From assembly GCA_030035585.1 (NCBI GenBank), contig CM057464.1, positions 75,128,919 through 75,192,918 of the forward strand: DNA of 64,000 bases, written 5' to 3'. The position numbers and the translations under genes were made by a program. Positions 1-14,900 of the stretch are shown piece by piece. This DNA comes from Dugong dugon. Taxonomy: Eukaryota > Chordata > Mammalia > Sirenia > Dugongidae. Positions within the stretch are counted from its first letter, which is position 1. Each line of letters begins with the position of its first letter. The notes beneath the pieces are model-generated. The model was not told the DNA's origin. It saw only the letters and a list, made by a program, of their open reading frames with translations, and did not search any database.

Positions 1-764
1 TAGCAACTATGCTGGGAATTCTAAGTCCCCTAACTTTTGATCTCTGGGAAATAGAAGGAGAAGAGAAAAGGAGCCATTTCTAACTGCTCGAAGATAGACA
101 AACATCATTAAAAGGTCCAAACCCATTCCCTGCCAAAATAACTGGAACAGGGGACCTCCTTCATTTCATTTCTACTACACTATACAAAGTTTCCATCACT
201 GATGGATGTTACTTTTAAGACAACTGCTAAGTGTGAAAATGTAAACTAAACTCACACTCTCAGAATAAATCTATTTTGTTTTCATGCAGAGTCAGTCTGA
301 TCAGTCTTCACTGCTTTTAGCAAAGCTGTAATGTAGCTATCAAATAACGAAGCAGGTTTCCATCTAAACATTAATGATTTAAAATAAGTTTCAACTGCTA
401 AATTAAACATGGTTCGGCAATGACTATAAATGCACACAGAACTAGGTAAAAGAAGAATAAATTAGAGAAACAATTACTGTGGAGAAAAGTATGAAAGAGA
501 GACTAAAGCAAGAATAGTTAAAAACTATATAATAACATCTTAAAGTGCTAAAATCGTCCCTTTTATTTAAAAAATGATAATAAACATGTACAATAATCAA
601 ACACTTCCTATTTGATGATCAAGAACAATTTATTTAAGATTAAGATTTGGGACTTTGTAGATACCACTGTTAACTTGAATGTTAAAGCCTATGAAAGACT
701 GTTGAATGTCAGGATAAATGCTATGCATAAAGAAGGAACATAATAAGCAATAACAAATACATAC
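1..764 (-). other. DST: DST intron (partial), no recognised element
   Basis: AT-rich intron downstream of the 765-920 exon. Both strands were searched for a continuation of the rod (the next recalled segment starts VLQNDV) and none was found, so the next exon is outside the window. No repeat was recognised with confidence. Confidence 0.7.
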
Positions 765-920
765 ATGATGCTTGGCAAGTTCAATTTCAATGGCCTTTGG
801 GTCTCCTCCAACAGGTTTCTGTTCACCTAGCAAGCCCTCAGTGTGTGTTAGCCATGCCAATAGCTCATCCAGGGCATGTTGGAACTGCCCCAGTGCTAAC
901 AGAGCACCCTCAAGCTTATG
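765..920 (-). CDS. DST: DST coding exon (156 bp), most 3' in window
   Basis: Encodes 52 residues, [20 protein letters not shown] to IEIELAKHH. Acceptor TTCTGTAG|CATAAG, donor CATCAT|GTATGT. Carries a textbook helix A and linker ([28 protein letters not shown]). Phase 0 at both ends; the next exon lies beyond base 1. Confidence 0.95.
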
Positions 921-3892
921 CTACAGAAAAAGTGGAAAGGAAGAAAATCCATTAATTAATTTGATATTATGAATACACTTATAAAACAGGGGCAAAAAAT
1001 CACTTGTTTCATACTGCATATGTCCATAAGCCTATCCAGTGAGGTCTAGTCGCCATATACTTCCTACAATTTATGTTTGAATCTCATACTTTGTAGTTTT
1101 TTTTAAAAAAAGGCACTTAAGAGGCAAGAAGAGTTCTAATGAAACAAGGGTATTTGGGGTCTTCAAAGGTTTATGCACATAAAGGACTAATTTTATTTTT
1201 TAATAATTATTTCACATTAACATATGAAATTGAAAATGTATCACTTCTTAACAAAAGTCTTGGTATTCACCTGTCTGTTGATAATTCTCTCATCCAAGCT
1301 ATCCCATATCAATTTCAGTTCCATTAATGGGTCTTGAACAGTATGTTTATCGCTTTCTTCTGTTACTTTCTTCAGCAAAAGCTCTGCTTGATGGTTCAGT
1401 CTTTCCATTTCTATCTGTTGTTGATAGGCCTCTGACTTAAATTGCTATTTTTTTAAAAAAAAAAAAGAGATAAACATGGGAAATTTGTCATAAACCAGTA
1501 ACTTTAAACAAAAAACTTACATGCATTGGACCTCTATTCTAATTAACACTTAATATTGGGAAAGGGAAATGAAGAGGAATAAAAATCTAAAACAGTCTTT
1601 ATTAATAAAAGAATGTTAAAAAATTAAGGAGAATCTTTTCTCTTTATTCAATATTTTCTGACAGAAGGATGTTTCTACTTATAATTTTGATTTCATTTCT
1701 GTTCTCTACAATGAAGAATTAACAAATTTTGAAACTGAACTTTTTTCAGTTTCCAATTACATACCTTCAGTTAAGTGCATTTTAGAATAAATGTAGCAAA
1801 AACTGTCTCTAAAAAGTGCAAATTAATATTTCATGCTCTAAAACACACATATACTTGCATCACTGTTAAGTTTATATCTTCCGTAGCTGTGTTGTGTTGA
1901 TTAACATTTAGTTTTTCCTATGTCTCACTCACAACCTGATAGAAAATAACATTATTCTCTGTCCTGGTGCTTCCTAAATTTCTGATGTATATTTAATCTT
2001 GGCTTTGACAAATAATTGGTTAGCAAATGGTTGCTTGTAACAGGAAATTGTCCCTTCATAAAATATCCTATTGATTTTAATCTTCAATAATAAATAATTA
2101 ATGTGAGCAGTCCCTTAAATTTCTTTCAAGCATATGAAAATAATAATTAAAAAATAATAACTAAAGTGTATTGAGCACTTGCTTTGTTATGTAAGAGGTA
2201 CTCTCAACAAACTTATAAGGGAAATCATTTTATTCTCAATATAAGCTAAGGTCACAAAAGTGAGACCAGTTGGCTCATCCCTTTGGGAGCAAGGGAGAAT
2301 GAAGAGAACAGGAGACAAGGAAAAGATTAGTCCGAAGGACTAACTGTCCACAGCTACCAAGGCCTTCACTGGACTGAGTCCAGTACAGCTAGATGGTGCC
2401 CGGCTACCACCGACTGCTCTGACCAGGATCACAACAGAGGGTTCTGGACAGAGCTGGAGAAGGATGTAGAGCATAATTCTAACTCACACACACACAAAAA
2501 AAGACCAGATTTACTGGCCTAAACGAGACTGGAGAAACCCCGAGAGTATGGCCCTCAGACACCCTTTTAGCTCAGTGGTGAAGTTACCTCCGAGGTTCAC
2601 TGTTCAGCCTGGGAGTGGACAGCCCCGTAAAACCAAATGAGACTAATGAGGTACAGGAGTCCAGTGACAAGGGCCAGAAAGCAGAAGGGGACAAGGAAGC
2701 TGGTGATAGGGAACCCAAGGCTGAGTAAGGATATTGTTGATGTGTTGTGAGATTGTTAACCATTGTCACAGGGCAACATTTGTAGTAACTGTTAAATGAG
2801 AAACTATTTTGTTCTGTAAGCCTTCATCTTAAGTGAGAATAACAGTACAATTCGAAGAGCGTAGTCAATGTCACTGAGCTGTGCATGTAGAAATTTTTGA
2901 AATGGTGTATGTTGGCTATGTGTATTTTCACCAAAAAAAAAAAAAAAAGGTTGAGAAAGGTTGAGAAGTTAGAGGGTTGATATGTTGTGGGGTTGTTAAC
3001 CAATGTCATAAAATAACATGTGTACTTCTGTTTCATGAGAAACTATTTGTTCTGTAAGCCCTCACCTGAAGTACAATAAAAAAGAAAAAAGAAAAGAAAA
3101 AGAAAAAAAAGTGAGACCAGTTGGATGACTTGCCCAGGGCCATTTGGCTAGTAAATGGATGAGTTGGAATCTAAACTGAGGCAGCCTGGTATCAGGGTGA
3201 ACACTCCTACTAGCCTGCTGTATGAAAACCATTGATATATATGTAAATACACAAAATAAACTCTTCTCCACACCTGTAATTGTACATAAAGTATATTATG
3301 TGTTTACACACAAACAGATAAGGCTAAAAGATACCTCAATCTAATGATGGTAGCAGTAAAAATCTCAAAAATTAAAAAAAAATTATATCCAAATGAAATA
3401 GTCTGTCATACTTAGAGATAAAAAGACTATAATTTTAAAGGCAGATAATAATTTTATATAAAAATCCAGGTGAGTTCCTTGAAAAAGATGTGCTGAATGG
3501 GGACTTAAAATTAGGAAGGAAACAGCTGATTCCAGTTTGATAAATAAATGATCATCAGTACAGAGGAATTTAAAGAGGAAACAGTCCAGCCATTTTTCAC
3601 AGTTGGAGATCAAGAGCCACAAAGCAAAAATTACAGAAAAAAGCAAATGAGAAAACAAAAAACATTTAAAAAAACAATCATTCTGCAAATCATTATTATA
3701 CCATAAATGTGTCTTTAACCTGTTAGACTAAATGAATTACTCAGAAGTTACTAAAGAATATGAAAATTTTACTGTATGTGTATTGATGACAATACACTAT
3801 TGAATAAAAAAGCTGTACAAATCTTTACAGTATGACCCCATATTTATATAAAATATCTCTCATATATATATGTGTGTGCATATGTTACATAT

Positions 3893-3933
<41 letters not shown>

Positions 3934-5944
3934 CACCACTCTGTCCCAACATGAGGAGACTTGAAATCTGATGAGTGTTTGCCTCTAGATGCACAGCACT
4001 TTGGGTGGCTTTAATTTTTTTTTTAACTAAGAAATTAAAATTTCATTTCCATGTTTATTTTTGCTTATTTGTATTTTCTGATTTTTTACAATGAACAGGC
4101 ATTAATTTACTACAAAACAACTACTTTATTTCACTTATTTAATAAGCACTTATATACCGGTTACTATTTGCCAGACAATATTCTAAGTGCTTTACAAATA
4201 TTATGCAAGTTTCATAATCAAAATGTAATGTTTCAATTACGTAAAAGAAATAAATTTGTATAAAGAATCCCCTGAATCAAGAACTTAAAAATGCTAGGAA
4301 GTATTTCATAAATCAGCTATCCCAATACATACCTTTAGCTCTTCAATCTGTTGCTTGACAGTTTCAAGATCTGTTCCAACTGGTGACATTGAAGCTAACT
4401 TACTACCAGCAATATCTACCCAGTCAAATATTGCCTGAAAAACAGGTTAGTGCATGTGTTATATAATAGTAAATTTCAGATTTTTACAGTACAAGTGTTA
4501 AGAGGAGTACAGTCATAAATATACAAAGACATTATGGAATGAGCCTATTTTATAGGAAATTAGGATGTTTTACTTAAACAGTGCAGCAATATAGTGAAAC
4601 AGTTGTCCCAAACATGAAGTAGATATAACTTCCCATTCTGCATCCAAGTTTGCAAAGGAAATTCTTTTCCTGATAGAATCTTAGAATATTAAGGACTTTC
4701 AAACACAAGTCCATTTAAAAGCATTTTATAAATTCAATCACTCAAAATAAAATTCTCTATGCTCTTACATCTGCTTAAAAGGCAGCCTGTGTAATGTACC
4801 TTGAAAGAGAAAGATTCAACGTCATCTGTTTATTAAAACAAGCAAGAATGTTATTGTTTAGCATTTGAGCAAAACATTTGGCTCAACGAAACGCTTATGT
4901 GTTATTTAGACTAACATTAAAATCCTGCACATACAAATGATTAGTATTAAGACTGTTATTCTGAATTGTAACACATACCTCATCATTTCCTGTTTTTCTT
5001 ATTCTTTTTAGGTAATATAAACATTTTAAAAAAGGTTCAACTCACATTTTTTCAGGTACTGAATACAAAATAATTTCACACTTTAAACAAAATTTAAAGT
5101 TACCAGAATACACAGCATAAAAAATATATACCTTGGAAAAAATCTGATAGTTTTAAGTTATCATCAATAAATTCTGACTAGGAGCTTAAGCAGTAACCTA
5201 GGAAATAAAATTTATTTTACTTTGCCATTAAACCTTGAAACCTCACTTGCATGGAGCTTTTGACAGTTATTCACTAAATAGATGATGGTATTAAAGCATG
5301 ATCAACAGGATGTACGGCATGCCTTGTTTTTCCACTAGTAGTAAAGAGATTATACAATCCATAGTGTCCTGTCTGGCTTCTTATAGCTAACAGCTCCTGA
5401 GGTCAAATGGCTATACATGGTGGTGATACCATCTCTAGCCATGGGAGAGAGCACAACTAAATAACTTAACAAAGGTAAGGGAAAATCCTGACCCAGCCAG
5501 AGGGCTAGAGCACATTTTAGTTACTAGCCATTACATTCATTGACACCTAACCAATAACTTATCATTTTGGTTTAAAAAAAAAAGGGGAGGTGGGGTGGGG
5601 AGTTACAGTAAGATTTTATTTGCAGTGAATTTTTTCATATACTTCCACAGTTCAAAACATTTTTCAGCTGGCATAAAGCCTGGTTTGTGATATTTACTTT
5701 TAAAAATATAGAAATGGAGTACATCATCAAAAAGGAAAAGTTGTTCTCATCTGAACTTTAAAAATAATATTCACTTGGTGTTATGGAAATACTGAGAAAG
5801 GCTTTTTCCATATGGTAGGAAGGATGGCAAATTAAACTCTTGCCAGCCTCTTGGGAAATGGAACAAAGGAAGGTAGGGAGAGAAATATCCCTGAGTTGAC
5901 CTCAGCTGACAAGAGAATTTTATATATATTACATATATATATAC

Positions 5945-5999
<55 letters not shown>

Positions 6000-8900
6000 T
6001 AAAAATGGTTAAAGAACTGAATGAGGACCCTTAAGAGACATGAAAAACAACTATTAAAAGGAATTATATATGTGGAAAAGAAGAAAACATTTTTTACACA
6101 TAGATTATGATCTAATAAAATAGAAATCTATTTTAGTACACAGAGAACACTGGCTTCAAATCAAATTTCTTTACTTCTGACTTCAGTTAAACTTGGTGAT
6201 ATTTTTAGATAGTGTTTACCCCTTTCATCTTATTCCACTCAATTTCTGAACAGAACTCAGATTCAATTCCATTTCACTGGTGCTTAGCCATTTTATTTAT
6301 GAATAATACTGTGTAGGAATGCTTACTTTCACTTAAAAAAAAATTGAAATATTTATTTTCAAAGTAAATTTCACTGGATGTATACAGATGTATATATAAG
6401 TCTATACATATTTAATGTCACAAATATATTCTAATAGGTAAAACATAAACTGAAGTATCCAAGACAATTGCAGGAATGGATTTGTTCCCAACTGCATACA
6501 CACTTGCAGTCTTGGGGTGGTGCCAATGTGTGCATTTGTAGACAACGATCAGTAAGATCCCACCTTCCAGCTAAGAGCAGCAGACACACTGTAGCCCCCT
6601 CACCTGCAGTCCGTCCTGGTACTGAACAGCAGCCTGCATCGCTTCATCGAGTTTCTCAACTCGGTCCTTCCAAGCCTTATTTAGAGAATCCCATGCTGAG
6701 TTTAACTACAACATAAACATTAGAACTCTTTAAGTCCTAGTTCATAGGTTAAATTTTCAACTACTTCTATTAAATATATTTTAGTTAAAAAAATACGTTT
6801 TAGTTAAATTAAAAAAAGCACTCTGATAAGAGTAGAAAGCATGCCAGTTGTACCTCATCTATGCTCTTCTTGACAATGGGTTTGTCGGGTTCACCACACG
6901 CGGAGATGAGTTCAGAACCCAGGTTAATAACTATATCCAGCTCCTCCTGCAATCCTTCTATTTCTTCCCTTATGGACTAGAAAAAGAAAATAACAGCCTT
7001 GGAATTTTCAGCAAAACCACATGAAAACTAAAAAAACGTGTACAAAGATCTAGTAACAGTAGTTACTTCTAGGAGTGGAACATGGTCAGTTTTTATTTTC
7101 TCCTTTCTAAGTTACTGCAATAAATGGTCTTCATCAAGAAAACAGAACAGAAAAAAAATTTTTTAAATAAAAAAGGCATCCCTGAGTTGAGTAACAAATG
7201 CCAAACAATTATTATAAAGACGACACTTAATAATTCCAGGTAACAAATATAAGAACAATTTTCTTTTATAATATCAACAATACTGAAAAGCATAGGAAGA
7301 CATTTTGTTTTTCAAACCAACTAATTTGGTAACATATGTTTAAAACACATGTAAGTAAAATAGGAATTCAAAGACTTTATAAAAATTAGAATATTTGTTA
7401 GTAGATTTAGCGTAAACTATTCTTGGATTTATATTTTATGACATTACCGTGGGTTCTGTAAACTATAAAAAATTACAACAGAAATGCAGTATTCTACCTT
7501 TATATTTTCATCTTCTTGGTTAAATATATTTATTCATCCCTCCAACATTTAATAAGCATGAACCAAACCCTAAACAAGGCATTGAGGATACAAAGGAAAA
7601 GAGATGTGGTTATTTCCCTCAAGGAGCTCACAGTCCACTAGGAAAAGCAGAGGTGTAAGTAGCGATAAGTCATACCACGTGTAGAGTCCTTTCCAAGAGG
7701 AAAGTGTTATGGAAATACAGATGGACTAACTCTGCCAAGTATACAAGAAAAGATTTTATAGGGGAGGTAACAATCCATCGGAACCTTAAAGCTTGAGTGG
7801 GATTTTCCAGAAGCGTGGTAGGAAGAACATTCTAGGATAAGCAAATAAAACGTGCAGAAGTACAGATGGTAAAAATAGCAGAGCAGTTTTGGGAAAAGTC
7901 ATTAATGGAAGAGAAGGAGCTTGGTGAAGCAACAGTAGAAAATATGGTTTTGAAAACATAGGCACAGGCTAGGGTAGGATATAAAAGGCCACACATTTTG
8001 TTCTAGGGAGTTTTGACTTTATCTAGTAGGCAGTTGATGCCTCTACAGTGTTTTAAGCAGTGACTCAATAAAAGCTGATCTAGAGAGACAACCGTTAAGA
8101 CGGTTAGAGGTGTGGCAAGGATGGAGACACGGCAGGTAGGGATTTGGAAGCCAAAAGAAGAGATTACAAGGCCCTGAAATAAGGCAGCAGCAGTGGAAAT
8201 GGTGAGAAAAATGTAAAATATACGCTCTCCAAGTGAAATTTATGTGTGTACCCTATATCTCATGCCATTATCACTGTGTATTCCATTCTTAGAACCAAAT
8301 ATAAATTTTTACAGAGTAATTTCTAACATTAACCAAAGCAATCCAGTTTCATTATGCCACAACTTATTATTCAACTTGGAATGAGATATTTTTGCTTACC
8401 TCTGCTGCTTCCTGCTGTTGTTTTACTACTGAGGGATCAATTCCAGGATCCTCCAGGTCCCGGATGAAATCTTGAGTATCTTTAGTGGTAACTACCAATG
8501 ACATGTGATCACACCAGAACTTTTCTGCTAGTTCCATTACGTCCAGTAGTTTAGCTTCCCTTTCTTCTACCAGTGTGTGTATGTTCTCCCAGATGAAAAC
8601 CATTTGGTCAAGCTTATCTTGAACAGCTATGGAACAAAACAGTACCAACAAATATATATGTCAGCCCTAATGAGCAATAAAAGCAGATCATTTTAATTCA
8701 CATAAAAAGCATTGATTTAATTTGCTAAGTATCTAAAATTGAGCCAAATTTTGGTTGACCCCAGTCTAGTGGGTATCGTTAGGCCCAAGAGCCTATCTCA
8801 GACAATGAATGACCTAAGGGTCTCCTCATCCTCCTGAACCTAGGCTCTTCCTGACAAAAGTGGATACTCAAAGCTAAGTGAGCTCAGAACAGACTCACGA

Positions 8901-11900
8901 TGTTTCAGATGTTTCAAGCTGACCAAGGCTGGCCTTAATCCCAAAGAAAGTGAAATCACTACCTGATGAAGCTTATTCTTTAATTATGCTCTCCAAATCA
9001 AGAATAAAGTTGTCTGTTGAGTTCCAGGAATATAAAATTGTAGGTTATGTATTTTGGCCTTGTTTCTAGAGTACCCTTAACACAAATTTCCACTAACCTA
9101 TGCACATGCTCCCCTCTTTTGGCCCTCAGCTCACATCTCTAAGATGGCTCACTGCGGTCATGGTTTCCGTTTCAGTGGTTATGAGATGGGAGGTGGAATA
9201 TGTTTTATGTAAGGTAGTATAGTCTGTAATGGGAACAAAAATCTCTAAATGTGGTCTTATTAGCATCATGCTTTAACCAACTAGTTTAAGAGGCCTGGAT
9301 AACATGATTTTTGTATAATGGAACACTTTGTGTTTAACAGATTGATTTCACAAGCAAAGGAAGATATTACCAAGGTATTTATGTACACAGTCCTTCAACC
9401 ACAAACACATCATATTTGTAATACCTTTTCTAAGAGCTGGCATTTTGTTATGCAGTTAGACTGTCAGTAAACAGTATGAAATTTTGAAATTGTTTTAAAA
9501 GTAAAGTTGTTTCCGTATTCCAAAAATATTACCTTTGGCAGATAAGTCTTTATCAGTTCCCCCAGACCGAGCAATCATTTCCTCTCCCCTCTGTTTAAGA
9601 GTTTCATACAGTGGTTGTAGCTTCTCCATGTCTACTGACACGTTCTTATTTTCACTGATCTGTTCCTTAATCTTCTCAACCTCAGCAGAGATAGACGGTG
9701 GCTGCCTCAAACGCTCCACGATGCGTTCCAGACTCTCAATGATCTGGTCTATCTTGTCATGGAACTAGGAGTAAAACACAGGGATTGTTTACAACAAAAA
9801 TCATCTGCAATACTCAATGTGACATTTAAATGAAAAAACACCTACCAAATGCCACAATCAAGCATTTAATCTTCACACTAAGATCTTAGTCCCTCGACCA
9901 ACAAATCCATCCAGAGAGACATCCAGCTGATGTTTGAAGACATTTGTTAAAATCTTGACTTGTATGCACCTCTCTGCTTCACACTGCTTATGTAGACGAG
10001 CTTAGTTTCTTATAAATAATTGAGTGTACTCATTTAAGAACTGGTATGTGTTAATAGATAATTGTGCCACTTCGCAGCAGCATTTTACAGCATCTTACCT
10101 GTTGTTTCACATTATCAGAATTCAAATCAACTTTAAAAATTAAGTTCAATAAACCAGCTATTTGTCTATCAAAAGTTTTTGACAGTTTTATTCATTGTTT
10201 ACTGATTATTTTGAAATCCTGAAAGGTTATTTATTAAAGCTAAAATCGCGGACAGCTTGGATTAGATCAAAGCGGCTCCTTAAATTATACATTCTCTGTA
10301 CTGCAAAAAGTTAAAAAATTAAACAAAACAAAAGCTTCTCCAATGTTGAACTGGGAATTTGTATTTAACTTACGTTCAAAAACATAATCAAATGCATGAG
10401 AGAATTTTTAGATTTTGTTTGCCAAGTTACCATAGATAATTACGTGAAGCTATAAAAACTTGTTCAATCACAGATTCTACACTATCCTCAAAGTTTAAAA
10501 AAACATTGAGTGAGGTTACAGAAAATGGACCACCCTAATGCCTGTGTTTATCTACTGATAAAAAAACAAACCTTGAAAACTGAAAATTTATAGGTAATTT
10601 CAAAATTAAAGTTATTGAAAAAATATATTCTCAAAAAAGAAAAAAAAATCAATTTCCAACTTTATATATATATAATAGATATTTTTTTCCTTTTTATTCA
10701 ACCTATCATTCAGTCTTTCTTCTTATTGCCTTCTTGGAAGTGTTTTATTGTTAATGATAATTACACTTTCTTTTATCTTTCCTAATGGTAAATACTGCAT
10801 TCCACTCAAGATAAACATTTAATTAAATATTTGGATAATGATGACAACTGTATGTTTCTTAACTCATTGAAAATTATTTTTTGTTGTATCTACAAGCAGG
10901 CAGAGACATATGAAATCTGGATGGAAGACAAAGACAACAGCAGTCAGAGTTTATGTAATAAAAAATTTAGTTGAAATTTAATAAAGGAGACCCAGGAAAA
11001 CATCTTCCCATGCTCTGCTGTTCAGAGAAACCCAATTATATTTCTGATGTAAATGATTACCTGAGTAGACTGAGAAATGGCTTCATCCAGTGCCACAGCT
11101 CGCTTTTTGACATCTTCTTTAATTTGACAGTAAAGGGTGTCAGCTGCCACATACTTCTCTTGGATAGAAAAGCCTTCCCCTGGGCTCAATTCCAGTAACT
11201 GCGGCCCGGTTTTGTTCATCTTATCTATATGAGGCTTGTGCTCAGCTATCAACTCTCGCAGTTGCTATAACAAACCAAACAGTTTCTCAGTATCTCAGGC
11301 TCACACCTCCATATTACAGCTGTCTACACCCCCAATGCATCCAGCTGGCAAGAAACTCCAAACAAACACTCTCCCCATCACAGGCATTTAACAAATGATG
11401 GCTCATGCAACTCTTTGCCAGAAGAGGATGGCCCTGACATAAAGAGTAAAGAACAGTCTGGTCATGTAAAAGCCTCTCTAAGGGCACACATAAAAATGCT
11501 GGTTGGGTGGAATAATGAATCACAGTTCATTATGCATTTCATACCAAGAGCAGCACATTTTGACAAGAGTATGAGCCAAGGGTCATAATACATAAAAGGA
11601 TTCAAAACTATGTCCCCAATCTGCAGAGACCAAGCCAAAACTCTTGGTGTCCCTTCTTTGCACACTCATCATATATACAAAAATGTTATAATGAAAGAAA
11701 GAAGGGAGGGAGGGAGAGAGATAGGGAGGGAAGCTCAGTAGAAGGTGGACACAATGCTGAGAGAAAAAAAACTATAAAGGGAAGTTAGAGCGGTATAGGT
11801 CCACAAGGTAATGTATCTATACATGTGAACTAATATAAAATGTATGCATATATATTACATGAATCTATTTTATGTATTTACATATTTTATGTATATTCTA

Positions 11901-14900
11901 TGCATACATATGATATGTACTATATATGTATATATGTGAATGAATATATTTCTAGTTGTTATTTTAAAATATTAAAGACTACAAGGGTAATAAATCTGAA
12001 ATACACAGATATATATTGAGCGTTATTTACAAGGTGTATTTAAAAGAAAATGTATGACATATGAATATTTTGTCTAATTTTGTCATTTAATCAACAGATA
12101 CAATGTTATTCATACTAGTGGGTCAGCGTGTAATACAAGTGGAGCCCCTCTTCTTCTATTCAATGATCAGAAGTCTGAATAAAGCTGGAATATCTACACT
12201 CCATGTATTCTAGAGCCTCCATCGAGCAGTTTTTCATGGACCAAATCCAATACCATCCCAGGGGAAGACCCATCTTTGCCTGCAGGTTTCTCTGAGGTTG
12301 GCCTCTGTGCAGCACTGAGAAGCATTCCATTTGTACTAGACAACTGATTATGTTCCCTAATCAGCAGTTCCTTGTCTTCAACAGAAAGTGTGTCTCCAAA
12401 TTGTTTTATGTTGTTATTAGATACTGTTGAGTCAATTTCGACTCACAGCGACCCCATGGGACAGAGCAGAACTGCCCCCATAGTGTTTTCTAGGCTGTAA
12501 TCTTTATGGAAGGAGCCCTTATGGTGCAGCTGTTAAGCACTCAGCTGCTAACCAAAAGCTTGGAATCCACCAGTCACTCTAAGGGAGAAAGATGTGGCAG
12601 TCAGCTTCCATAAAGATTCACAGCCTTGGACACCTTATGGGGCAGTTCTACTCTGTCTTAAAGGGTTGCTATGAGTCAGAATTGACTCAGTGGCAATAGG
12701 TTTGGTTTTCTTGGTTTACATCTTTACAGAAACAGATGGCCAGGTCTTTCTCCCATGGAGCGGCTGGTTGGGTTCCTACCACCAGCCTTTTGGTTAGCAG
12801 CCAAGCACTTAACTGTTACGCCACCGAGGCTCCTTGTTTGCTATCTAGCCCCTAACAAAAGCTTCTCTGAGAGAAATTACATTCAGAAAAGATAGTCTAG
12901 AGACATGCTGCCAATCTTTTTCTATAAACATCCTGTTTCTATCATTCATCAGTAAGAATCACCAGGAAGGTCACACGCCTAGATTTTTACTCAAAGTGAC
13001 CGCTAAAATCAGTCATATAAATTATTTTGAGAAAACTGTGTACATTATGTCATTAACTATCTGCTATGTAATAAACTATTTTTGAAGATTTCCTGAAGGT
13101 TGCCTCAAACCACTTTTGGAAAAGGGTTAAATAAAATCAAATTCAATTTTAAAAAGAGGGAGTCTAATCTAATGTTCTGCAGGTAAAGATGTGGTATGGT
13201 CACGTCTACAATCTAGCTCCCGTGTGTTCCAGGCTGAAGTTTGCGTTGTTGTTTTTGTTTGTTTGTTTCATATAATTAGCTCATATCTTTCTGTTGCTTT
13301 AAAAAATGGAGGTAGTAGTGATAATATATGATCTCATGGAAAAAGCAAGCTTGTGAACGTTACACATGTTCTAGTTTGAATATTCTATAAGACATCCTTG
13401 GAAATCAAGCTCATACTCTGAGTTATCAGGAGACTCTCAAATGTAATGAAAGATCTCTACTGAGATGTCCTGAGTTGCCAAGAATACCAGTAGATATCAT
13501 CTGTGCAGCACCACTATGAGACACCTTAGGTTAAGGAGTAGTGAGATTAGTTTTTTTTAGGCCATTCCATGACAGACAAGAGAATACTTACCTACTTGGG
13601 CATGTGTATGCACGGGGAAGGGGCCCAATGGGAGATGCCTTTTGCCTCATATGTGTCAAAATGATTCTTGGTAACATACTAACACAAGAGTCCAGTCAGG
13701 CTAGAAATACTTAGTATGAATATAAAATATCTGTCACTTAGTAATATACTCCTTGGAGCCATTTTTAATTCCTGGCCCTAGAAACTATCAGATCTTCATA
13801 AAAAGGAAAGGATGCTGTAGAGCTTAAGAAGAAATGTTGTTCCAGAAGATTACAAATATTCTGAAACTGGAAATCTTTTGGCGTGAACAATCATAAATTT
13901 GTTTTGAGACTTTGAAGGTTACTCAAAAAATGGAAAATTAACTCAATTTTGCAATTTTCAGTTCAATAACGGGCCTTTCTATACTATTTGATGTTATGCT
14001 AGAAAGAACAAAGTTATTCAACATTACCCCAGCATACTAGAAATCCATGAAATGTTTTATATTAAAAATATTCAGTGGGTAGGCATAAGATTTCTGCCAC
14101 AAATAAACCTTTATACTAAAATCAAGTTCAGTTCTACATAGTTTGTAAGTCTTTCTCCGCTGAATGATTTAGATAGAACCCTATAAAATTTATATTTTGC
14201 ATTAAATAAAGTGTTCTCTAAAGCTCTCTTCTAAACAAATACGTCATTTAGAGATACGTATTCTTCAATAACAATGGCAGTACATTTTAAGAAAGTAAAC
14301 AAACAAGATGACTAAATAAGTCACATATTTCAAACAGTGATGTAATACAACCTGAGTTAAATTTTACACACACACACACACACACACACAGTTATTAGTT
14401 TCAGAGTGTATCTTGTACAGATCTTGGAAAGCAACTAGGTTCACAAGTCCATAAATAGCAAGAACTCTAGATTTTTTTTCTGACCGTCTTGACCCTCTCT
14501 TACCCAAACTCTCACAAAATTTTAAGCTGTTCTAACATCTAAGTGACTACTGAAATGAGAGCTTCATAATGCCATTTTATATATGTTCAAAACATGATAC
14601 ATTTGCAGATGCAAGCTGCACTTAGGTTACTCATCTACTCTTACAGGAACAAAGGACTTCAGAAAGAGTTGTATGTATATAAAGACGACAAAGGGAAAAC
14701 GATCTATCTTTACACTTCAGTAGTTTTCCTTTTCATAGAGTTCGCTTTCATGATACTGCTATTTTGACATATTGACTGTATTGTACATTTTCTCCAAGTT
14801 CAGTGGTCTTGTCTACATGATGTCTCTTCCATATATTTCTACACTTCATTTACATTTTAGATGCCTCTAACCACTACATGTAAGGTGCAAAACTCAGTCA

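Larger units (their letters stand above)
1445..4332 (-). other. DST: DST intron with MIR, RTE and (CA)n
   Basis: Holds a minus-oriented MIR split by an RTE insertion (2165-3225), a CA microsatellite near 3888-3936 and a MIR/L2-like fragment around 4125-4230. The rest is AT-rich with no gene seen. The 350-bp intron 921-1270 next to it is also featureless. Confidence 0.75.

Noticed and set aside
12118-12400. Possible processed pseudogene
   Set aside because: Composition looks exon-like but no frame of useful length and no poly-A or target duplication was found.
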